A stretch of 64,000 bases of DNA from Acidobacteriota bacterium. GTDB lineage: Bacteria; Acidobacteriota; Terriglobia; Acidiferrales; UBA7541. The notes below the pieces were generated by a model. That model had not been told where the DNA came from and did no database searches. It saw only the letters and a program-made list of their open reading frames with translations. The stretch covers positions 372,001-436,000 of the forward strand of contig JABCZD010000005.1 of NCBI GenBank assembly GCA_013289855.1, in the 5' to 3' direction. Each line of letters starts with the position of its first letter. Position 1 is the first letter of the stretch. Made by a program: the position numbers and the translations under genes. Positions 59,468 to 64,000 of this stretch are shown in pieces.

Positions 59468-60493
59468 ATGTTGGAACACATCAATATCAAGGGCACGGAT
59501 CTTTTCGCTTCGCGGATTGCGCTCGGCACATGGGCCATCGGTGGCTGGATGTGGGGCGGAACCGACGAAAAGGAGTCCATTCGCACAATCCATGCGGCAC
59601 TCGATCAGGGCATCAATTTGCTCGATACCGCACCCATTTACGGTCAAGGGCGATCCGAAGAAATCGTGGGCGAAGCCGTGCGGCAACACGGTGACCGCCA
59701 GGCCGTCATTCTGGCGACGAAAGTAGGCGTCGATTGGACCACCGGCAGAATTGAGCGGAACTCAACGCGCAAACGTATTCTCCAAGAACTCGAGGATTCG
59801 CTCCGCCGTCTGCAAACAGACTACATTGATATATATCAGGTGCACTGGCCAGACCCTCTAATTCCCATCGAGGAGACCGCCGCCACTCTTCGTGAACTCT
59901 ACGAGCAGGGAAAGATTCGTGCGATCGGGGTAAGCAATTATTCGCCGGGAGAGATGGCGCGTTTCGGAGCGATTGCACCACTGCACACAATTCAGCCGCC
60001 CTACAACCTCTTCGAGCGCGAAATAGAACGCGATGTTCTGCCGTACGCCGTCGGCCATGAGGTCGCCACACTCACTTATGGAGCCCTTTGCCGCGGATTG
60101 CTTAGCGGTGCCATGCGTGCCGACCGCCAGTTTTCGAAAGATGATATGCGCAAGACCAGCGACCCGAAGTTTCAGCAGCCGCATTTCGCGGAGTACTTGA
60201 ACGCGGCAAACAAACTGGATGTATATGCTCGCGAACACTTCGGCAAGCGGGTGATTCATCTAGCGGTTCGCTGGCTACTCGATCAACCGGGCGTTGGCGT
60301 CGCTCTGTGGGGAGCACGTCGTCCGGACCAGCTCGCGCCCATCAACGAGGTAAGCGGCTGGTCGTTGACAAAGAGTGATTTTGCCGCTATCGACGCCATT
60401 CTTCGCGAAAGTATTCGCAATCCAGCCGGGCCGGAATTCATGGCTCCCCCCGCTCGCGAAATGGCTCGCCCCGTGACCGTCAGCGGGGATTAG
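59468..60493 (+). CDS. Aldo/keto reductase
   Basis: 341-residue NADPH-dependent (alpha/beta)8-barrel oxidoreductase. The catalytic tetrad is visible: Asp and Tyr in LLDTAPIYGQGRSEEIVGEA, Lys in ILATKVGVD, and His in IYQVHWPDPLIP. AIGVSNYSPGEM and the C-terminal cofactor loop VALWGARRPDQLAPI also fit. The group includes general-stress AKRs acting on methylglyoxal and other aldehydes. AGGAGAGGA lies ahead of the ATG. It is the last gene of the same-strand run that starts at 55763. Confidence 0.92.
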   Translation: MLEHINIKGTDLFASRIALGTWAIGGWMWGGTDEKESIRTIHAALDQGINLLDTAPIYGQGRSEEIVGEAVRQHGDRQAVILATKVGVDWTTGRIERNSTRKRILQELEDSLRRLQTDYIDIYQVHWPDPLIPIEETAATLRELYEQGKIRAIGVSNYSPGEMARFGAIAPLHTIQPPYNLFEREIERDVLPYAVGHEVATLTYGALCRGLLSGAMRADRQFSKDDMRKTSDPKFQQPHFAEYLNAANKLDVYAREHFGKRVIHLAVRWLLDQPGVGVALWGARRPDQLAPINEVSGWSLTKSDFAAIDAILRESIRNPAGPEFMAPPAREMARPVTVSGD

Positions 60494-60953
60494 ACGCAAC
60501 GGAAGAACTTCGGAGGTCAATCACGGAGGAACTGATTTCTGTCAGTTTGGCTGGCAATGTTTCGCCGTGCGGAAACCTGTGGCGCTTGACGGGCGAAGGC
60601 TGCGACATGCTTTCTGGAGTTCCCCAGTTCTGAGCATCGTGCTGAAAGACTTTACTCGGCGCGAATCTTCCTATTCCTGGAAATACCGCTTTGGATCCTG
60701 AATGTCGCTGATACATTCTGATCAGCCTGAGTTCACAAAAGCCATACACGCCCGGCCTTCTGGCGGAGAATCGATTCATGCGTCTAAGGTGCCGTGCCTC
60801 AGCCGAAAGGAATGCATAGTCATCGCCCGTCCAACTCTTCAATCCGGAGAAGCAACCCTATTTCGTACTACTCCTCAGGTTTCGATGCTGTAGACTTTGG
60901 GGACATTTGCAGGCGAAGTGCAACTGTCACCACGCGTCTACGTGAGGAGAACT
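60494..60953. other. Gene-free region ahead of the histidine kinase
   Basis: About 460 bases. The plus-strand frame 60702-60893 has no ribosome site or recognisable domain, and the kinase frame is open back to 60897 but starts best at 60954. No clear promoter pair, repeat or RNA motif was found. Confidence 0.4.
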
Positions 60954-62465
60954 ATGGCCCGGCCAACCCTCCGATGGCAATTTGCCCGCTCTCCGGGTCT
61001 GCTCTACGGTCTTGCAGCTACTTTTTGCGCCATTGCCCTGGGCTTGGCGCTCCTGGCACAACGCTACGATTTCCTAGACATGGAAGCGCCGCTTTTCCTT
61101 CTGGCTATTGCCCTAACCGTCTGGTACATGGGCATTGGGCCTGCGATTCTTGCAGTTGTACTTTCAAGTTTGGCGTTCGACTACTTCTTTACTGAGCCCC
61201 GCTACAGCTTTTATATTACAAGAGCTGAGCTTCCGCACTACGCTGTGTTCATACTGTTTGCGGTACTGGTCAGCTGGTTCAGCGAGGTCCGGCACCGCGC
61301 CGAGCAAAAGCTGCTGCAATCCCGCGACGAACTTCAGATGGAAGTGGTGAAACGAACCGAGCAGGCCAGCCTGCTCAATCTCACGCATGACACGATTTTC
61401 GTCCGCGACATGAGCGACATCATCACGTACTGGAATCGAGGGGCCGAGGAGTTGTACGGATGGCCGGCAGAAGACGCCATCGGGAAGCACAGTCAGCAAC
61501 TCTTGCGCACAGACTTTCCAATACCGATCGAGGAGGTTCGCGCGGAGTTGCTGCGCGCCGGCCGTTGGGAAGGTGAGCTTCGGAAGACCAAAGCCGACGG
61601 ATCCGAGGTGGTAGTAGCAAGCCGGTGGTCTCTGCGTAAAGATGACCAGGGGCGGGCAGTGGCGATCTTGGAAACGAACAATGACATCACTGAACACAGG
61701 CGCCGGGAGCAAGAAATTCAAAGTCTCAATCAGGAGCTCGTACACCGATCCGCGGATCTTGAGGCCATCAACAAGGAATTGGAAGCGTTTGCCTATTCTG
61801 TCTCGCATGACTTGCGAGCACCCCTCCGCCATATGGCCGGTTATACGGAGCTTCTGCAAAAGAAAACCTCTTCGGTTTTAGATGAAAAGGGGAACCACTT
61901 CATCGCAATGATTCTGGATGCCGCCAAGCGTATGGGCAATCTGATAGACGATCTTCTGGCTTTTTCGAGGATCGGCCGGGCTGAAACGCAAAATGGCAGG
62001 GTAAACATGGATCAGGTCGTAAAGGAAGCCCTCACCCAGGTTCGGCAAGAGACTGAAGGCCGTAAGATTGCCTGGAAAATCGGCGCGCTGCCCGATTTCT
62101 ATGGAGACGCATCGATGCTAAGACTGGTGCTGGTTAATCTTATCTCCAATGCGATTAAATTTACGCGCACGCGCACGCAGGCCGAGATTGAGATCGGAGG
62201 CTCCGAGGGAAACGGAGATGACGTGGTCGTATTCGTTAGGGATAACGGGGTGGGCTTTGATATGAAGTACGTAAATAAACTGTTTGGCGTATTTCAACGC
62301 CTGCACCAGTCTGAAGAATTTGAAGGCACAGGCATTGGACTGGCGACGGTTCAGCGCATCATACATCGTCACGGAGGCAAGGTTTGGGCCGAGGGTGCCG
62401 TTGATGGCGGTGCGACTTTCTATTTTTCAGCTCCGAGACCACGAGGAGAACTATGGAGACCATGA
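60954..62465 (+). CDS. DUF4118-PAS sensor histidine kinase
   Basis: 503 residues from ATG 60954 (GAGGAGA just upstream). Three or four membrane helices of DUF4118 type (LYGLAATFCAIALGLALLAQ, PLFLLAIALTVWYMG, LAVVLSSLAFDYFFTEPRYS) are followed by a PAS domain (IFVRDMSDIITYWNRGAEEL ... GWPAEDAIGKHSQQLL, ~145-255), HisKA with the phospho-acceptor in YSVSHDLRAPLRHM near residue 284, and HATPase with NLISNAIKFTR, DNGVGFDM and GTGIGLATVQRIIHRHGG. The kinase core is of the cyanobacterial-phytochrome/Rcp type. It overlaps the response-regulator gene by 13 bases. Confidence 0.93.
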   Translation: MARPTLRWQFARSPGLLYGLAATFCAIALGLALLAQRYDFLDMEAPLFLLAIALTVWYMGIGPAILAVVLSSLAFDYFFTEPRYSFYITRAELPHYAVFILFAVLVSWFSEVRHRAEQKLLQSRDELQMEVVKRTEQASLLNLTHDTIFVRDMSDIITYWNRGAEELYGWPAEDAIGKHSQQLLRTDFPIPIEEVRAELLRAGRWEGELRKTKADGSEVVVASRWSLRKDDQGRAVAILETNNDITEHRRREQEIQSLNQELVHRSADLEAINKELEAFAYSVSHDLRAPLRHMAGYTELLQKKTSSVLDEKGNHFIAMILDAAKRMGNLIDDLLAFSRIGRAETQNGRVNMDQVVKEALTQVRQETEGRKIAWKIGALPDFYGDASMLRLVLVNLISNAIKFTRTRTQAEIEIGGSEGNGDDVVVFVRDNGVGFDMKYVNKLFGVFQRLHQSEEFEGTGIGLATVQRIIHRHGGKVWAEGAVDGGATFYFSAPRPRGELWRP

Positions 62466-62911
62466 ATAAATTGGGGCGTATTTTGATGGTGGAAGACGAT
62501 CCCAAAGACGTGGAGCTTACCCTCACGGCCCTTGAGGAATATAACCTCGCGAATGAGGTGGTTGTTACGCGCGATGGCGAACAAGCGCTGGATTACCTCT
62601 TTTGCCGCGGCCAGTACAAGATGCGCTCCGGTGAGAACCCTGCGGTCATGCTGTTGGATCTGAAACTTCCCAAACTCGATGGGTTGGAGGTGTTGAAGCA
62701 GGTTAAGTCCAACGAGACTTTGAGGATGATTCCCGTAGTTGTGCTCACCTCGTCGAAAGAGGAAAGAGACATGGTGGCAAGCTACAAACTCGGCGTGAAC
62801 GCGTATGTGGTGAAGCCAGTTAACTTTCATGAGTTTGTGAATGCCATCAAGGAACTGGGCGTTTTCTGGGCCGTCATCAATGAGCCACCGCCAGGAAGCA
62901 TAAGAAAATAA
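62453..62911 (+). CDS. Rcp1-like single-domain response regulator
   Basis: 152 residues, receiver domain only. Acidic pocket in ILMVEDDPKDVELTLTAL, phospho-acceptor Asp in AVMLLDLKLPKLDGLEVL, Thr/Ser in VVVLTSSKEERDM and Lys in YVVKPVNFHEF. The insert DYLFCRGQYKMRSGENPAV and the length are typical of the Rcp1 group that pairs with phytochrome-like kinases. It starts within the kinase gene (overlap ATGGAGACCATGA) behind the same GAGGAGAACT sequence that precedes the kinase ATG, so the pair is translationally coupled and surely forms one phosphorelay. Confidence 0.93.
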   Translation: METMNKLGRILMVEDDPKDVELTLTALEEYNLANEVVVTRDGEQALDYLFCRGQYKMRSGENPAVMLLDLKLPKLDGLEVLKQVKSNETLRMIPVVVLTSSKEERDMVASYKLGVNAYVVKPVNFHEFVNAIKELGVFWAVINEPPPGSIRK

Positions 62912-62912
62912 G

Positions 62913-64000
62913 ATGCGACAGCCTTTGCGTGTTCTGTCAATCGAGGATGAACTCAAGGACGCAGACCTCATTAAGAATCTGCTCGATGCAGAAGGAATTG
63001 TCTGCGACATAACACGCGTCGAAAATCAGGCCGAATTTCTGGCATCCCTGAAGCGAGGCGGAATTGACCTGATTCTGGCGGATTACAGCCTGCCGTCGTT
63101 CGACGGTATTTCCGCATTGAAGCTGGCGATGAAAGACTGCCCGGACGTCCCGTTCATTTTTGTTTCCGGAACGCTCGGCGAAGAGGTGGCCATCGAAGCG
63201 CTCAAACGTGGCGCAACGGATTACGTTCTGAAGACGAGTTTGTCGAGGCTTGCACCGTCTATAGAGCGTGCGCTGCGTGAAGCCACGCAAAAGGCCGAAC
63301 GTAAACGGGCCGAGGAGGCACTCCGCAAGAGCAAGGCGTATTTGGCGGAAGCGCAAAGGCTGAGTCATACGGGCAGCTTCGGCTGGAAGCCTTCCACCGG
63401 CGAGATCATCTGGTCAGAGGAAACCTTTCGAATCTTCCAATACGAACGAACCACAACACCGACCCTAGAACTTATTCTCCAGCGGGTTCATCCGGACGAC
63501 GTAGCCTCGGTGCAACAGACAATCGTGCGCGCGATGGAGGATGGCAAGGACTTTGAGCATGAGTATCGCTTGGTGATGCCGGACGGTGCGCTCATACATG
63601 TTCACGTTGTAGCTCATGCTGAAACAGATGACTCTGGTGAACTCGAGTTTGTTGGAGCGGTGAGGGATACCACCGAGAGTAAGCGCGTGGAGAAAGAGCT
63701 ACGCCGCAGTGAAGAATTTTTGCTCGAGGCGCAGAAACTAAGCCATACCGGCAGTTGGCGACATGACATTGCATCGGGAGCGATCACAGTCTCGCCGGAG
63801 ATCTATCGGATACACGACATCCAGCGTGATGATGACCCGTCGAACACGGAATTCTTCTTTAGCAGGTTCCATCCTGAAGACCGCAATCGCGTAGTGGACG
63901 TGTTTGAAAGAGCCGAAATCGAAAAAACTCAGTTTGAAGTGGACTACCGCATTGTTCTTCCGGACGGAACGACCAAGTACCTCCACACGACTGGCCGTCC
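62913..64000 (+). CDS. Receiver-PAS-PAS signalling protein, C-terminus beyond the window
   Basis: At least 362 residues, open to the right edge. It begins two bases from the Rcp1-like stop. An N-terminal receiver domain (VLSIEDELKDADLIKNLL, phospho-Asp in LILADYSLPSFDGISAL, FVSGTLGEEVAIEALKRGAT and YVLKTS, residues ~1-120), a short coiled coil (ATQKAERKRAEEALRKSKAY), and two PAS_3-type domains follow (AEAQRLSHTGSFGWKPSTGE through RVHPDDVA, and EAQKLSHTGSWRHDIASG through FHPEDRNRVVDV). Most proteins of this layout end in a histidine kinase or GGDEF output; which one lies outside the window. Likely the third member of this signalling operon. Confidence 0.9.
   Translation, partial: MRQPLRVLSIEDELKDADLIKNLLDAEGIVCDITRVENQAEFLASLKRGGIDLILADYSLPSFDGISALKLAMKDCPDVPFIFVSGTLGEEVAIEALKRGATDYVLKTSLSRLAPSIERALREATQKAERKRAEEALRKSKAYLAEAQRLSHTGSFGWKPSTGEIIWSEETFRIFQYERTTTPTLELILQRVHPDDVASVQQTIVRAMEDGKDFEHEYRLVMPDGALIHVHVVAHAETDDSGELEFVGAVRDTTESKRVEKELRRSEEFLLEAQKLSHTGSWRHDIASGAITVSPEIYRIHDIQRDDDPSNTEFFFSRFHPEDRNRVVDVFERAEIEKTQFEVDYRIVLPDGTTKYLHTTGR

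Noticed and set aside
60702..60893. 63-codon frame in the gap before the histidine kinase
   Set aside because: No ribosome site, no hydrophobic or domain features; indistinguishable from chance.

Overview
The window looks like chromosomal DNA from a high-GC, diderm member of the Acidobacteriota (Terriglobia/Koribacter-like). This is inferred from gene content: a ~1230-residue TonB-dependent receptor with an N-terminal carboxypeptidase-regulatory domain, an LptD homologue, an exported FG-GAP/redoxin/TPR fusion, frequent GTG/TTG starts, and dispersed tandem repeats that end in G-tracts. No rRNA, CRISPR array, integrase, transposase or phage gene was seen. One tRNA (Ala, TGC) is present.

Layout. 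1-6.6 kb: housekeeping and small genes (fhs, an orphan RelB-like antitoxin, yvcK, an MglA-type GTPase, a TonB-C protein, a STAS protein). 7-11.6 kb: a compact ammonium/PII module, amtB-glnB-glnD. 11.6-16.2 kb: a GntR regulator, a DHA2 efflux pump with a likely N-terminal frameshift behind two TetR-type operators, an alpha/beta hydrolase, a dps remnant and tRNA-Ala. 16.5-27 kb: envelope genes, namely a geranylgeranyl-reductase-like flavoprotein, UDP-glucose dehydrogenase, UDP-glucuronate decarboxylase, a YdcF-like protein, a CpsB-type phosphatase, a UDP-HexNAc dehydrogenase and LptD. 27.2-31.2 kb: one 1313-residue membrane protein with no family I recognise.

32-52 kb: genes that fit nucleoside/ribose salvage. 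They are an exported aldose epimerase, rpiA, a ribokinase, a GRP-type sugar transporter, a TonB-dependent receptor and two exported nucleoside hydrolases. Between the two hydrolases lie a giant FG-GAP/redoxin/TPR protein and a DUF1778-GNAT toxin-antitoxin pair with a well-formed promoter/operator. 53.5-55.4 kb: a DyP peroxidase-encapsulin nanocompartment operon in which the cargo-loading-peptide codons also contain the encapsulin Shine-Dalgarno. 55.8-60.5 kb: a same-strand run of redox and accessory genes, including a cytochrome c that has lost its axial-Met segment. 61-64 kb: a translationally coupled histidine kinase, Rcp1-like response regulator and receiver-PAS protein that continues past the right edge.

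Less explained elements include the large membrane protein, a 39/40-bp degenerate tandem repeat at two loci (31.6 and 43.8 kb) that each carry a near-consensus sigma70 promoter upstream, and the altered metal-binding loop of the first nucleoside hydrolase. Family calls rest on motif recognition from the translated sequence; no database search was run.
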